A stretch of DNA of 64,000 bases from Chryseolinea lacunae (GCF_016735595.1 NZ_JAERRB010000010.1:1-64000); one strand, 5' to 3'. Positions 15,394 to 24,996 are shown, numbered from the stretch's first letter. Notes: generated by a model not told the origin, from the letters alone. Numbers and translations are program-made.

Positions 15394-17298
15394 ATGGGAA
15401 AAGTAGAAAAATCAGCCGCTTCGCTGGAATATAATGAGTCGAGCATCCGATCGCTCGATTGGCGCGAGCACATCCGTATGCGACCGGGCATGTATATCGG
15501 GAAGCTGGGCGACGGCTCTTCCAAAGACGACGGCATCTATGTGCTGGTGAAGGAAGTGGTCGACAACTCGATCGATGAGCACATGATGGGTCACGGAAAG
15601 ACCATTGAAGTGAAGATAACCGAACAGAAAGTGACGGTGCGCGACTATGGCCGCGGCATCCCCCTGGGCAAGGTGGTAGACGTGGTGTCGAAGATCAACA
15701 CCGGCGCCAAATACGACTCCGGCGCATTTCAGAAATCGGTAGGCTTGAATGGTGTAGGTACCAAGGCGGTGAACGCCCTTTCGAACTACTTCCGGGTGCA
15801 GGCCTTCCGCGACGGCCAGGCCAAGATGGCCGAGTTCAAAAAAGGTGTGCTTACTAACGACGGCCGCATCGGCAAGTCGGACGAGAAAAACGGAACCCTG
15901 GTGGAGTTTGAACCGGACAACACGATGTTCAAGAACTACCACTTCATTCCCGAATACCTAGAAGACCTCATGTGGAACTATGCGTTCCTCAACGCAGGCC
16001 TCACCATACTCTACAACGGTAACAAATACTTCTCGAAAGACGGCCTCCTGGACCTGCTGAAGCAGAAAACCGATGCCGAAGACCTTCGCTACCCCATCAT
16101 CCACATCAAAGGCAACGACATCGAAGTGGCCATCTCGCACGGCAACCAGTACGGCGAAGAATACTACTCGTTTGTGAACGGCCAGAACACCACCCAGGGA
16201 GGCACGCACCTTGCCGCCTTCCGCGAAGGCGTGGTGAAAGGCGTGCGCGACTTCTATAAGAAAGACTACGACGCCGCCGACATCCGCGCCAGCATTGTGG
16301 CCGCCGTGGCCGTGCGCATTCAGGAGCCGGTGTTCGAGTCGCAGACCAAAACCAAGCTCGGTTCCACCAACATGGCACCCGATGGCGCCACCGTGAGAAG
16401 CTATGTGGGCGACTTCGTGGCCAAAGAAATCGAGATCTATCTGCACAAAAATTCCTCGGCCGCCGAAGCCATGCTGAAGCGCATTCTGCAATCGGAACGC
16501 GAACGCAAGGAAATTGCCGGCATCAAGAAGCTGGCCAACGACCGCGCGAAAAAGGCCAACCTGCACAACCGGAAGCTGCGCGACTGCCGCTATCATTTTG
16601 ACGAAAAGAACGAGAAAGGCGTCGACTCCATGGTGTTCATCACCGAGGGCGACTCGGCCAGCGGATCCATCACCAAATCGCGCAGCGTAGAAACCCAGGC
16701 GGTGTTCAGCCTTCGGGGCAAGCCTCTCAACTGCTATGCCCTCACCAAGAAAGTAGTGTATGAAAACGAAGAGTTCAACCTGCTTCAACACGCCCTCAAC
16801 ATCGAAGACGGTCTCGAAGGCCTGCGCTACAACAAAGTGATTGTGGCCACCGATGCCGACGTGGACGGCATGCACATCCGCCTGCTGCTCATGACCTTCT
16901 TCCTGCAATTCTTTCCAGAGCTGGTGAAAGCCGGCCACGTGTTCATTCTGGAAACACCGTTGTTCCGGGTGCGCAACAAGAAAGAAACCATCTACTGCTA
17001 CAGCGAAGAAGAGAAACAGGCCGCCGTGGCCAAACTGGGCTCCAAACCCGAGATCACCCGCTTCAAAGGCCTGGGTGAAATCTCGCCCGACGAGTTTGGC
17101 AAGTTTATTGGCGAAGACATCCGCCTGCAACCCGTGCTGATGGGCAAAGAAGGACACCTCAGCAAGATTCTGGAATTCTACATGGGCAAAAACACGCCCG
17201 ACCGCCAAGGCTTCATCATCGAAAACCTGCGCATCGAACTGGACAAGGTGGAAGCAAAGGCGCCTGTGGAGGAAGTGGAAGAAGGAGAGGAAGCCTGA
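15394..17298 (+). CDS. parE: DNA topoisomerase IV subunit B
   Basis: 634 residues, the ParE-type length. The GHKL ATPase is N-terminal ([42 protein letters not shown]). The transducer domain and then TOPRIM ([12 protein letters not shown] near residue 412, [13 protein letters not shown]) follow, ending with the [11 protein letters not shown] region and an acidic tail (EEVEEGEEA). It provides the ATPase of the decatenating topoisomerase that separates daughter chromosomes. It is followed after 38 bp by parC in the same direction, so the two form an operon. A true GyrB could look similar, but pairing and length favour Topo IV. Confidence 0.93.
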   Translation: MGKVEKSAASLEYNESSIRSLDWREHIRMRPGMYIGKLGDGSSKDDGIYVLVKEVVDNSIDEHMMGHGKTIEVKITEQKVTVRDYGRGIPLGKVVDVVSKINTGAKYDSGAFQKSVGLNGVGTKAVNALSNYFRVQAFRDGQAKMAEFKKGVLTNDGRIGKSDEKNGTLVEFEPDNTMFKNYHFIPEYLEDLMWNYAFLNAGLTILYNGNKYFSKDGLLDLLKQKTDAEDLRYPIIHIKGNDIEVAISHGNQYGEEYYSFVNGQNTTQGGTHLAAFREGVVKGVRDFYKKDYDAADIRASIVAAVAVRIQEPVFESQTKTKLGSTNMAPDGATVRSYVGDFVAKEIEIYLHKNSSAAEAMLKRILQSERERKEIAGIKKLANDRAKKANLHNRKLRDCRYHFDEKNEKGVDSMVFITEGDSASGSITKSRSVETQAVFSLRGKPLNCYALTKKVVYENEEFNLLQHALNIEDGLEGLRYNKVIVATDADVDGMHIRLLLMTFFLQFFPELVKAGHVFILETPLFRVRNKKETIYCYSEEEKQAAVAKLGSKPEITRFKGLGEISPDEFGKFIGEDIRLQPVLMGKEGHLSKILEFYMGKNTPDRQGFIIENLRIELDKVEAKAPVEEVEEGEEA

Positions 17299-17336
17299 TT
17301 TGTTAAATAAGATTTTTTAGAGCGAAGCGATACATC

Positions 17337-20261
17337 ATGAGTAAAAAAGACAAACCCAACGCCGGCCCGCCCCGCAGGCCCCCCGTGCCCGAAGGGCACG
17401 AGGGCGGCGAAGACGTGGTACACTCGGTAGCCATTGATGGCTTATATGAAAACTGGTTCCTCGACTATGCGTCGTATGTGATTCTGGAACGCGCTGTTCC
17501 CAAAATCGAAGACGGGTTCAAACCCGTGCAACGCCGCATCATGCACTCGCTGAAAGAGATGGACGACGGCCGCTTCAACAAAGTGGCAAACGTGATCGGC
17601 AACACCATGCAGTTTCACCCGCACGGCGATGCCGCCATCGGCGAAGCCATGGTGAACATTGGCCAGAAAGACATCCTTATCGAAACCCAGGGCAACTGGG
17701 GCGACGTGCGCACCGGCGACGGCGCCGCAGCACCCCGCTATATCGAAGCACGCCTTTCCAAGTTCGCGCTCGATGTGGTCTACAACCCGCAAACAACCGA
17801 ATGGCAATTGTCATACGACGGTCGTAAGCGCGAGCCCGTAACACTACCCGTGAAGTTCCCGCTGTTGCTGGCGCAAGGTGTGGAAGGCATTGCCGTGGGC
17901 TTGTCTACCAAAATCCTGCCCCACAACTTCTGCGAGCTCATCAAAGCATCGGTCGACATCCTGAAGGGCAAGAACCCCAAGATCTATCCCGACTTTCCAA
18001 CGGGGGGCATAGGCGATTTCACCGACTACAACCAGGGCCTTCGCGGCGGCAAGATCAAGGTCCGCGCAAAAATCGAGATCATCGACAAAAAAACACTTGT
18101 CATTAAAGATATACCGTTCTCTACCACCACCACTTCGCTGATGGAATCCATCGTGAAGGCCAGTGAGAAGGGACAGATAAAAGTGAAGCAGGTGATCGAC
18201 AACACGGCCGCCGACGTAGAGATCCAGATCCTGTTGCAACCGGGTCAGTCGCCCGAAATTGCCATGGATGCGCTCTATGCCTTCACCGACTGCGAGATCA
18301 GCATATCGCCCAACGCCTGTGTGATTGTGGAAGACAAGCCCCGGTTTTTGGCCGTGGGCGACATCCTGAAATACAACACGCAGCAAACCGTGAAGCTGCT
18401 GAAGCAGGAGCTTGAAATCCGGAAGAACGAACTGATGGAGAAGATCCTCTTCTCGTCGCTGGAAAAGATCTTCATCGAAAACCGCATCTACCGCAACATC
18501 GAAGAAGCCGAAAGCTGGGAAGAAGTGATCGAAACGATCGACAAAGGCCTGAAGCCCCACAAAAAGAAATTCTATCGCGAAATCACCCGCGACGACATCA
18601 TACGCCTCACCGAAATCCGCATCAAACGCATTTCGAAGTTCGACTCGTTCAAAGCCGACGAACTGTTGCGCGACCTCCAGAAAGAACTGAAGGAAACGGA
18701 ACACCACCTCAAGAACCTCGTCGACTACGCCATTGCCTACTACCAGAACCTGCTCACCAAGTATGGCAAAGGCCGTGAACGTAAAACAGAAATCAAGAGC
18801 TTCCAGTCGGTGACGGCCGTGGAGGTTATCGCCAACAACCAGAAGCTCTATGTGAACCGCACCGACGGCTTTGTGGGCTATGGCCTGAAACGCGACGAGT
18901 ACATTGCCGACTGTTCGGAACTTGACGACGTGATTGCCATCCGCAAAGACGGCAAGCTGCTGGTGTCGCGCATCCAGGAGAAAGCCTTTATGGGCAAAGA
19001 CATCATGTTTGTGGGCATCTGGAAAAAGGGCGACGAACGCATGGTCTATAACGTGATCTATTCCGACGGCAAGAGTGGCAGCGGCTTTGTGAAGCGCTTC
19101 AACCTGCCCGGCGTGATCCGCGACAAAGAGTATGATCTGACCCAGGGCCACCCCAACTCAAAACTCTACTACGTGTCGGGCAACGCCAACGGCGAAGCCG
19201 AACAGGTAGAGGTGAAGCTGTCGCAGTCGAGCTCGGCGCGCAAGAAGGTATTTGAATTTGATTTTTCTGAACTGGAAGTGAAGGGCCGCAGCGCACGTGG
19301 AAACATCCTCACCAAATATCCCATGCGCAAAGTGGACTTCCTGAAAGCCGGAGGCTCCACCCTCAGCAAACTCGACCTCTGGTTCGATCCGGACTCCGGC
19401 CGACTTAACAAAGAGAAGCGTGGCAAATACCTGGGCAAGTTCGATGGCGACGATCAACTGATCACATTCTCGCGCAACGGCACCTACAAGATCACAGGCT
19501 ATGACCTCACGAATCGTTATGAGCCCGAGAAGACCTTGCTGGTAGAAAAATTCAATCCCAAGAAACCGATCTCGGCAGTCTATGTAGACGGCGAGAGCAA
19601 GCAATACATGGTGAAACGTTTCATGATCGAAACGACCACACTCGACAAGGAATTCGGATTCATCTCCGAAGGCATTGGCTCGCGCCTGGTGTTGGCCACC
19701 TCGTCTGAAACACCCGAAGTGGAAATGACCGAAGTGCGTGGCAAAGACAAAGAGAAAGTGACCGAGGTGATAAACCTGGAAGAACTGATCGATGTGAAAG
19801 GCTGGAAAGCACAAGGCAACCGTCTCAGCCAGAACAAAGTGACCAATGTGACCTTGATGGCAGACCCGGAAGAAACCGGGTTCGAAGAGGGTGATGCAGA
19901 CAACGACATCATCGAGGCGGCCGATGGCGGCCAAAAAAAAAAGAATCTGAAGACGTCAAAGACATCAACGACCCCAACCTCTGGATCGCGGAAGGCGAGC
20001 AAGCAAACCTCTTCGGTGAGCCGGAAAAGCCCAAGCACCAAGTCCCCGCAAACCAGCAAAAAGACGGGCAGCCCAGGGTCAAAGTCAAAGTCGAGCAGCA
20101 AGACCTCTTCGGCGGGCAAAGCAAAGAAAGCAGCGCCCACGAAAGTGAAAGCCGCGAAGAAAGCGAAAGCCAAACCGGTCAAAGCCAAACCCGCCAAGAA
20201 AGCCGCGAAAGCCCCGGCCAAAAAGGCGAAGCCGGCCAAGACCGCGAAGAAGAAACGCTAA
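17337..20261 (+). CDS. parC: DNA topoisomerase IV subunit A (zero-frame product with basic tail)
   Basis: 974 residues in the zero frame. The breakage-reunion domain is complete, with catalytic Tyr135 in APRYIEARL and the DNA-gate helices (FKPVQRRIMHSL, HPHGDAAIGEAMV). It is followed by a beta-pinwheel-like C-terminal domain (about 500-830). After residue 865 the sequence becomes a histone H1-like tail rich in Ser, Lys, Ala and Pro, ending TAKKKR. The tail begins at an A10 run (19933-19942) containing A AAA AAG in the zero frame. The -1 frame stays open 87 nt beyond this stop and ends next to the terminator, so the native end of the protein is uncertain. The core identity is certain. Confidence 0.92.
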   Translation: MSKKDKPNAGPPRRPPVPEGHEGGEDVVHSVAIDGLYENWFLDYASYVILERAVPKIEDGFKPVQRRIMHSLKEMDDGRFNKVANVIGNTMQFHPHGDAAIGEAMVNIGQKDILIETQGNWGDVRTGDGAAAPRYIEARLSKFALDVVYNPQTTEWQLSYDGRKREPVTLPVKFPLLLAQGVEGIAVGLSTKILPHNFCELIKASVDILKGKNPKIYPDFPTGGIGDFTDYNQGLRGGKIKVRAKIEIIDKKTLVIKDIPFSTTTTSLMESIVKASEKGQIKVKQVIDNTAADVEIQILLQPGQSPEIAMDALYAFTDCEISISPNACVIVEDKPRFLAVGDILKYNTQQTVKLLKQELEIRKNELMEKILFSSLEKIFIENRIYRNIEEAESWEEVIETIDKGLKPHKKKFYREITRDDIIRLTEIRIKRISKFDSFKADELLRDLQKELKETEHHLKNLVDYAIAYYQNLLTKYGKGRERKTEIKSFQSVTAVEVIANNQKLYVNRTDGFVGYGLKRDEYIADCSELDDVIAIRKDGKLLVSRIQEKAFMGKDIMFVGIWKKGDERMVYNVIYSDGKSGSGFVKRFNLPGVIRDKEYDLTQGHPNSKLYYVSGNANGEAEQVEVKLSQSSSARKKVFEFDFSELEVKGRSARGNILTKYPMRKVDFLKAGGSTLSKLDLWFDPDSGRLNKEKRGKYLGKFDGDDQLITFSRNGTYKITGYDLTNRYEPEKTLLVEKFNPKKPISAVYVDGESKQYMVKRFMIETTTLDKEFGFISEGIGSRLVLATSSETPEVEMTEVRGKDKEKVTEVINLEELIDVKGWKAQGNRLSQNKVTNVTLMADPEETGFEEGDADNDIIEAADGGQKKKNLKTSKTSTTPTSGSRKASKQTSSVSRKSPSTKSPQTSKKTGSPGSKSKSSSKTSSAGKAKKAAPTKVKAAKKAKAKPVKAKPAKKAAKAPAKKAKPAKTAKKKR
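19937..19943 (+). other. Candidate -1 frameshift heptamer in parC
   Basis: A AAA AAG, in the zero frame, is the same heptamer that drives -1 frameshifting in E. coli dnaX. It is part of an A10 run, which could also permit RNA-polymerase slippage. A -1 slip after codons 868-869 continues at GAA 19943. Confidence 0.6.
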
Positions 20262-20350
20262 CCGGAAACGGAACGCCTAAGCCATCATCAAAAGATGATG
20301 ACGACGACAAGGCGTTTGGTGTTGGCGAAACGATTGAACTTGATTTATAA
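19943..20350 (+). CDS. Alternative -1 frame C-terminus of parC
   Basis: Following a -1 shift at the A run, 135 codons are open: KESEDVKDINDPNLWIAEG, then a Glu/Gln/Ser-rich stretch with two DLFGG/NLFGE-type motifs, then KDDDDDKAFGVGETIELDL and stop 20348-20350. The total product would be 1004 residues with an acidic tail, the opposite charge of the zero-frame tail. The codons look ordinary for this genome (GAC, ATC, CTC, TTC). The TAA lies 2 bp before the terminator stem, as expected for a native gene end. The region is poor in T, so open frames here are less surprising than usual. A sequencing or replication error in the homopolymer is the main alternative. Confidence 0.6.
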   Translation, partial: ESEDVKDINDPNLWIAEGEQANLFGEPEKPKHQVPANQQKDGQPRVKVKVEQQDLFGGQSKESSAHESESREESESQTGQSQTRQESRESPGQKGEAGQDREEETLTGNGTPKPSSKDDDDDKAFGVGETIELDL

Positions 20351-20352
20351 CG

Positions 20353-20388
20353 AAGCATTCCGGTGTTGACCGGAATGCTTTCTTTTTG
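20353..20388 (+). terminator. Intrinsic terminator of parE-parC
   Basis: AAGCATTCCGG (20353-20363) pairs perfectly with CCGGAATGCTT (20370-20380) across a 6-nt loop, followed by TCTTTTTG. It starts 2 bp after the -1 frame stop of parC and 91 bp after the zero-frame stop. Confidence 0.85.
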
Positions 20389-20416
20389 CTCTGAAAACTT
20401 GAATACCTTTGTTGCT

Positions 20417-21088
20417 ATGAAAAAGACTCTCATCACGCTTTTAGCATTTGCCTGTGCCCATCACTATGCGTTCGCGCAGCAACCCGAGATCCTCGCCGAA
20501 GGCAAGATCACCGACTCGCGCACCAACAAGGGCATCAAAGCCAGCGTGCGCTACAGCAGCATCCCCACGGGAAGCATCTTCGGAAGATTTAACGACAGCA
20601 CCTTCTCGTTCCCCATATTCGGCACGGCAAAATACCAGATCACGGCCGAGGCCACCGGCTACAACCCGCGCACCGTCATTGTCGATCCCAAAGACATCGA
20701 CGCCAATCGCAAAGTGATGCGCGACATCGCCCTCACACCCATCGGCCAAACCATGCGCCTCTCGCACCTCATCTTCGCGCAGGGCAAATCTACCATCGAC
20801 CCCAAATCGTTTGGCGAGTTGGATGAGGTTGCTCAGATGATGAAGGAAAACACCAAGGTGGTGATTCAGCTCGAAGGCCACACCGACAACCAGGGAAGCT
20901 CCAAAGCAAACCTGGCCCTGTCCGAAGATCGCGTGGAGGCTGTGAAGCGCTACCTCGTCAGCAAAGGCATCGGCAAAGACCGCGTGAAGACAAAAGCCTT
21001 CGGCGGCAGCCAACCGCTTTCGAATGAACTAACGCAGGAAGCACGCGCGCTGAACCGCCGCGTGGAGATGCGGATTCTCAAAGATTAA
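20417..21088 (+). CDS. OmpA-family outer-membrane protein
   Basis: 223 residues from ATG 20417, with signal peptide MKKTLITLLAFACAHHYAFAQ. Residues about 25-110 form a small beta domain (EGKITDSRTNKGIKASVRYSS) of the carboxypeptidase-regulatory or PEGA-like type. The C-terminal OmpA domain (about 120-223) has LIFAQGKSTIDPKSFGELDEVA, the peptidoglycan-binding signature LEGHTDNQGSSKANLALSEDRVEAV and RRVEMRI. It should tether the outer membrane to peptidoglycan. TACCTTTG (20404-20411) just before the ATG fits a -7 element but would give almost no leader. Confidence 0.88.
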   Translation: MKKTLITLLAFACAHHYAFAQQPEILAEGKITDSRTNKGIKASVRYSSIPTGSIFGRFNDSTFSFPIFGTAKYQITAEATGYNPRTVIVDPKDIDANRKVMRDIALTPIGQTMRLSHLIFAQGKSTIDPKSFGELDEVAQMMKENTKVVIQLEGHTDNQGSSKANLALSEDRVEAVKRYLVSKGIGKDRVKTKAFGGSQPLSNELTQEARALNRRVEMRILKD

Positions 21089-21126
21089 CGGCGCGCACCG
21101 TCGCGCGCTTTCCATGTTTCATTTGC

Positions 21127-21531
21127 TCATGCTTGTTTCTCCCAATGAAGGTTGGGATTGCGTTCACCATGCTGAACATAATAGTCAGCGGCAGCGAGAA
21201 TAGTGTTGAAGTCTGCGCAATACTTATCCGAAAAAAGCCCCGCCTGGCCTCCGGTTACTAACTCAATTTCCTGCTCTCCTTTTTTTGTTAGATCAACCAG
21301 GTTGTAAAAATCTTCATCACTTCCTACCGTAAAAGTAAGAACATAGGTTTCATTGTTTCCGCCACCAATTAGTATGCTGCTTGATCTATCCTGTGGAATG
21401 ATTAGTATTTGAGTGTGCACTTTTCCGTCTAGTAAGGTTAAGTACTTTCGAATGCTGTCGCTTTCCAGAATAGCGGAAGTCCCATGGTCTGCATTCCCTT
21501 CCCACGCGTCGGCATGTATTTTAAATTTCAT
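21127..21531 (-). CDS. Small cytoplasmic protein, Imm1-like immunity family (tentative)
   Basis: 134 residues, no signal peptide. The end pattern (LFSDKYCADFNTILAAADYYVQHGERNPNLHWEK) resembles Imm1 immunity proteins, which finish with a helix and 'LPxxxxW'. The middle is beta-rich (VLTFTVGSDEDFYNLVDL). No toxin or other contact-dependent system gene is visible nearby, which weakens the call. It is 12 bp downstream of the B3 metallo-beta-lactamase gene on the same strand, so the two are probably co-transcribed. Codon use does not stand out. Confidence 0.45.
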   Translation of the reverse strand: MKFKIHADAWEGNADHGTSAILESDSIRKYLTLLDGKVHTQILIIPQDRSSSILIGGGNNETYVLTFTVGSDEDFYNLVDLTKKGEQEIELVTGGQAGLFSDKYCADFNTILAAADYYVQHGERNPNLHWEKQA

Positions 21532-21543
21532 TTTTTAATTCAA

Positions 21544-22428
21544 TCATTTCCCACCATCACGACGCTTCAGGTAATTCGCTTTCAACCGCGCCATCGTTTC
21601 ATCATATCCCTTCTGATCTGCGAAAACCTCAGGCCGATAACCGTCGCCGGGCTTGCGCTTATCGTGCAATCCAAACTGACTCGCATGCGACGCCACCCAA
21701 ACGTCAAACTGCAACGCGGGCATCACTTCCATGGTGTAGGCGTAGTCTTTGCCAACATCGGGATAGGTAGACATGCCCGCAAGGTTTGTCTCGTCAAGCA
21801 CCGAAGGCATGTTGGCAATAAGTAGGCGATAGGAGCGCTTCTCATCGCGCGTGTTGAGCAGGAAGCTGCTGGCGCCGGGCGTATGGCCAGGATGGTGCAG
21901 CATCACGATGGAAGTTCCACCTAAGCTCACGGTGTCGCGGTCGTGCAACAGGCGTTCTGCTTTCACAGGCTGAAAGGTGCTGCCCTTGCCACCAAAGAGG
22001 AAATCGGAGTTGCCACCGTCGGCCAGCGCGGACGCGTCTTTTTCGTGCACCATCATCGTTGCGCCCGTCTTTTTTTTGATGGCTGCCATGGCACCCACGT
22101 GATCATAGTGCGTGTGGGTGGCTAGTAGTATCTTGATGTCTTTGAACTTGAATCCCAGTTTCTCAACATGCGCGCGAATCATCTCCGCCGACTCGGCCAA
22201 GCCGGTGTTGATGAGGATGTGACCTTTGGGTGTTGTGATAAAATACGACGCCAGATCGTACGTGCCCACGTAATACACATTGCCTACAAGACGAAACGGT
22301 TCATAGTCCTGCGACCATTCTTTCTGCATGAAGGGAGGCTGTATTGTTTTCTGTGCGATGGCAAAAACACTGATCATCAACAGGCATGCGATCAGTGCAG
22401 CGCGGGTTAAAGTTCTCAGAATAATCAT
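21544..22428 (-). CDS. Subclass B3 metallo-beta-lactamase
   Basis: 294 residues with a signal peptide (first about 25). The zinc ligands are visible: THTHYDH (H105, H107, D109, H110), H182 in HHPGHTPG and a His in VASHASQFGLHDK. The segment MVHEKDASALADGGNSDFLFGG is characteristic of B3 enzymes. It should hydrolyse beta-lactams, including carbapenems, in the periplasm. Whether it gives resistance, or serves another lactone or N-acyl hydrolysis, cannot be told from sequence. There is no mobile element nearby, so it is probably intrinsic. Confidence 0.88.
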   Translation of the reverse strand: MIILRTLTRAALIACLLMISVFAIAQKTIQPPFMQKEWSQDYEPFRLVGNVYYVGTYDLASYFITTPKGHILINTGLAESAEMIRAHVEKLGFKFKDIKILLATHTHYDHVGAMAAIKKKTGATMMVHEKDASALADGGNSDFLFGGKGSTFQPVKAERLLHDRDTVSLGGTSIVMLHHPGHTPGASSFLLNTRDEKRSYRLLIANMPSVLDETNLAGMSTYPDVGKDYAYTMEVMPALQFDVWVASHASQFGLHDKRKPGDGYRPEVFADQKGYDETMARLKANYLKRRDGGK

Positions 22429-22546
22429 AGAGGGCAGGAATTAGCTACATAGAAAAAATTCGGGCTGACATTATTGCCCACGCAAATAGAACGTCCGACC
22501 TATTTCCGGAAGTCGATCTTCTGCACAGCAGGCAGATCCTTGTTTT

Positions 22547-23689
22547 CTAAAGCGTATGCAACTTCAAACACACGGGTGAAGGCACCTTTACAGGTTTGCC
22601 CACCGCGGTGAGTTTTCCGGTTTTGGGGTTGATCTTGAACGTCACAATGTTGTCGGTTTCCATGTTGGCTACGAAGATGAATTCCCCTTTGGGGTCCATC
22701 AGGAAGTTGCGTGGGGTTTTGCCGCCCACGTCCTGGTTGCCCACGAAGGTGAGTTTGCCGGTGGTGGGGGAGATGCTGAAGATGCTGAGGGCGTTGAGGC
22801 CACGGTTCGACATGTAGAGGAACTTGCCCTTCGGGTCGATGTGTATGTCGGCGCTGGTGTTTTGTTCTTTGAAGGTGACGGGCAGTGAGCGCACGGTGTC
22901 TTCCACAACGGTCCAGGCACCGGTAGTTTTGTTCATGGTGAACACACCCACGGTGGAGGTGAGTTCTTCGGCCACATAGGCAAACTTGCCGTTGGGATGC
23001 AGTGCCATGTGGCGAGGGCCGGCGCCGGGCGTTACGGGCACCTCCGGGCTACTGGCCGGTTGAAGGTGCCCTTCCTTGGCGTCGAAATCGTAGACGTATA
23101 CTTTGTCGGTGCCGAGGTCGGCCACATACAAAAACTTGTTGTCGGGCGAGATAAGGGTGGAGTGGATGTGCGGGCTTTCCTGGCGCTTGGGGTTCACGCT
23201 GTTGCCCACATATTTCTTGGCATCGGAGGGGGTGCCCAGCAGGCCGTCGTCGAAGAGGGGCAGCACCACCAGGTTGCCCTGGCTATAGTTTGAGATGAAG
23301 GCAAATTGCCCGGTCTTGTCGATGGTGATGTGGCAGGGGCCGTCGCCGTAGGAAGAGCGGTTGTTGAGGCCACTGAGGCGACCCGTTTTGGGGTCGATGC
23401 CATAGGCGCTCACCGATCCTTTTTCGCTGTCGGCGGCGTTGGCCTTGCCGCTGTTCACTGAATACAAAAACTTGCCGGTGGGGTGTATGGCCAGATAGTT
23501 GGGGCTTTCCAGTCCCGGCACGGTTTGCAACGGCTTGAGGGTGCGCTTCGCGCGATCGAATGTGAACGCATAGATGCCCTGGCTGCCGCGAACGGAGTAG
23601 GTGCCTACGTACATGATTTCTTTCTTGGATTGCGCCTGTGCAGCATAGCCGATGAGCAGCAGCGAAAACGACAGTAACAGATTTTTCAT
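22547..23689 (-). CDS. Lactonase-family seven-bladed propeller (6-phosphogluconolactonase-like), exported
   Basis: 380 residues with signal peptide MKNLLLSFSLLLIGYAAQAQ. The mature part has repeated blades: YVGTYSVRGSQGIYAFTFD, SPNYLAIHPTGKFLYSVN, GPRHMALHPNGKFAYVAEE and PRNFLMDPKGEFIFVANME. This pattern is typical of the YbhE/Pgl lactonase family (Pfam Lactonase). Because it is exported, it is probably not the cytoplasmic pentose-phosphate enzyme; another lactone substrate is likelier. It is on the same strand as the neighbours on both sides but separated by about 100 bp, so it is probably its own unit. Confidence 0.88.
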   Translation of the reverse strand: MKNLLLSFSLLLIGYAAQAQSKKEIMYVGTYSVRGSQGIYAFTFDRAKRTLKPLQTVPGLESPNYLAIHPTGKFLYSVNSGKANAADSEKGSVSAYGIDPKTGRLSGLNNRSSYGDGPCHITIDKTGQFAFISNYSQGNLVVLPLFDDGLLGTPSDAKKYVGNSVNPKRQESPHIHSTLISPDNKFLYVADLGTDKVYVYDFDAKEGHLQPASSPEVPVTPGAGPRHMALHPNGKFAYVAEELTSTVGVFTMNKTTGAWTVVEDTVRSLPVTFKEQNTSADIHIDPKGKFLYMSNRGLNALSIFSISPTTGKLTFVGNQDVGGKTPRNFLMDPKGEFIFVANMETDNIVTFKINPKTGKLTAVGKPVKVPSPVCLKLHTL

Positions 23690-23793
23690 GGAGTGGAAAA
23701 AGTGGTATTCAAAACTACGCTAACTTTCAACATTCGCCAAGCAGAGAGGCCAGGTGGCGAATCGATAAACAAAAGTTAATGAGAATGCAGCGA

Positions 23794-24996
23794 TTAACTG
23801 GCAACCTTTTTTTGAACGGCAACCTGTATCTTTTTGGTGTAGGCAAGCGATGCGAACAAATCGCCGCTGGGCCGGCGCATCCGGTGCATAGTCACGGGGT
23901 CGCACTCATAGAGACCAAAGCGCATGGAGGGGCCGAGGTGCCATTCAAAATTATCCCACGTGCTCCAGAAGTAGTAGCCGCGAATGTCGATGCCGTCTTG
24001 CAGGGCTTCGTGCAGAATGAGGGCATAGTCCTGGATGGCCTGTAGGCGCAGGAAATCGCTTTCGTCGCACACACCGTTTTCGGTAATGATGATGGGCTTC
24101 TTATACTTGTTCCAGTAACGGTCCAGACATGTGCGCAACCCTTCGGGATGATATTCCCAGATGTCGTCGTGGCGGCGGCCCAGCGCTTTTATTTTATGCG
24201 GTGTTTCGAGGTAGGTGATGGGCAGCGGGTCGTGGGGGATGCGCCCATAGTAGCTCATGCCAAAGAAGTCGACGCGTTCGAAATGACTGGGCACATATTC
24301 CATGAACCACCAGTCCGACAGGCGGGCCGGAAACCACCCCAGCAGATTCTCGGCCGAGAAGATGGTGGCGTTGTGCGAGATGCCGACGGGTTGGTTGGGA
24401 AATTTCTCCTTGATGTAGTCATACACGCGGTCGTGGGCCATGCCCATGTGCTTCACCACTTTGCCCGCCAGGAACGGGTTGATTTTGAAAGGCGGGAAGA
24501 AGCCGGTAATCCAGCCGTAGCTGGCATAGACGTTGGGTTCGTTGAAGGTGTTCCAGTACGAAACGTAGTGGCCATATTCATCCACCACCTTCTTGGCGAA
24601 GTCCACCCAATAGTCGATGTTCTCTTCCTTTTCCCAGCCACCCAGTTTGGCAAACCACAGGGGGTTGGTGAAGTGGTGCAGCACCATCATGATGTTGACG
24701 CGCTTGTTTTTCAGGTCCTGGATGAAGGCGTGATATTCTTGTGTGGTATCGGGATGAAATGTGCCATAGGGCTCGCGTTGCAGCTTGCTCCACATGAGGC
24801 TCATGCGGTAGTTGGGGGCGAGCGAGGCAATGATGCCGGCGTCTTCTTTGAATCGTTTCTCGTGATCGGTGGTGCGGTCGAACACAAATCCCTGGCGGGC
24901 TTTCACCCCTTGCCAGTCGTGTTCGAAGGCGGTTTCGATTTGGGGCGCGGCGGTGCTGGTTCCGAAGAAAAAATGATCGGGAAATGTGATTTTCAT
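23794..24996 (-). CDS. Glycoside hydrolase family 1 (beta-glycosidase-like)
   Basis: 400 residues from ATG 24996 (MKITFPDHFFFGTSTAAPQIE). Acid/base E153 in NTFNEPN and nucleophile E306 in ITENGVCDE are both present, with the GH1 start signature FFFGTSTAAPQIE and the C-terminal YYFWSTWDNFEW. It should cleave beta-glucosides or similar, probably in the cytoplasm. It is shorter than the usual 440-480, which may mean shortened loops around the aglycone site. The ATG overlaps the stop of the upstream M15 peptidase gene (ATGA), implying coupling. The in-frame upstream extension to 25254 lies inside that gene and was rejected. Confidence 0.9.
   Translation of the reverse strand: MKITFPDHFFFGTSTAAPQIETAFEHDWQGVKARQGFVFDRTTDHEKRFKEDAGIIASLAPNYRMSLMWSKLQREPYGTFHPDTTQEYHAFIQDLKNKRVNIMMVLHHFTNPLWFAKLGGWEKEENIDYWVDFAKKVVDEYGHYVSYWNTFNEPNVYASYGWITGFFPPFKINPFLAGKVVKHMGMAHDRVYDYIKEKFPNQPVGISHNATIFSAENLLGWFPARLSDWWFMEYVPSHFERVDFFGMSYYGRIPHDPLPITYLETPHKIKALGRRHDDIWEYHPEGLRTCLDRYWNKYKKPIIITENGVCDESDFLRLQAIQDYALILHEALQDGIDIRGYYFWSTWDNFEWHLGPSMRFGLYECDPVTMHRMRRPSGDLFASLAYTKKIQVAVQKKVAS

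Noticed and set aside
15958-17208. Long minus-strand frames inside parE and parC (also 17844-19151, 19158-19934, 19580-20239)
   Set aside because: Mirror frames of GC-rich coding DNA; residue composition is atypical and no domains are seen.
21127-21531. A full toxin-immunity locus around the Imm1-like gene
   Set aside because: No toxin, VgrG/PAAR, Rhs or CdiA gene is within reach; only the tentative immunity-like call was kept.
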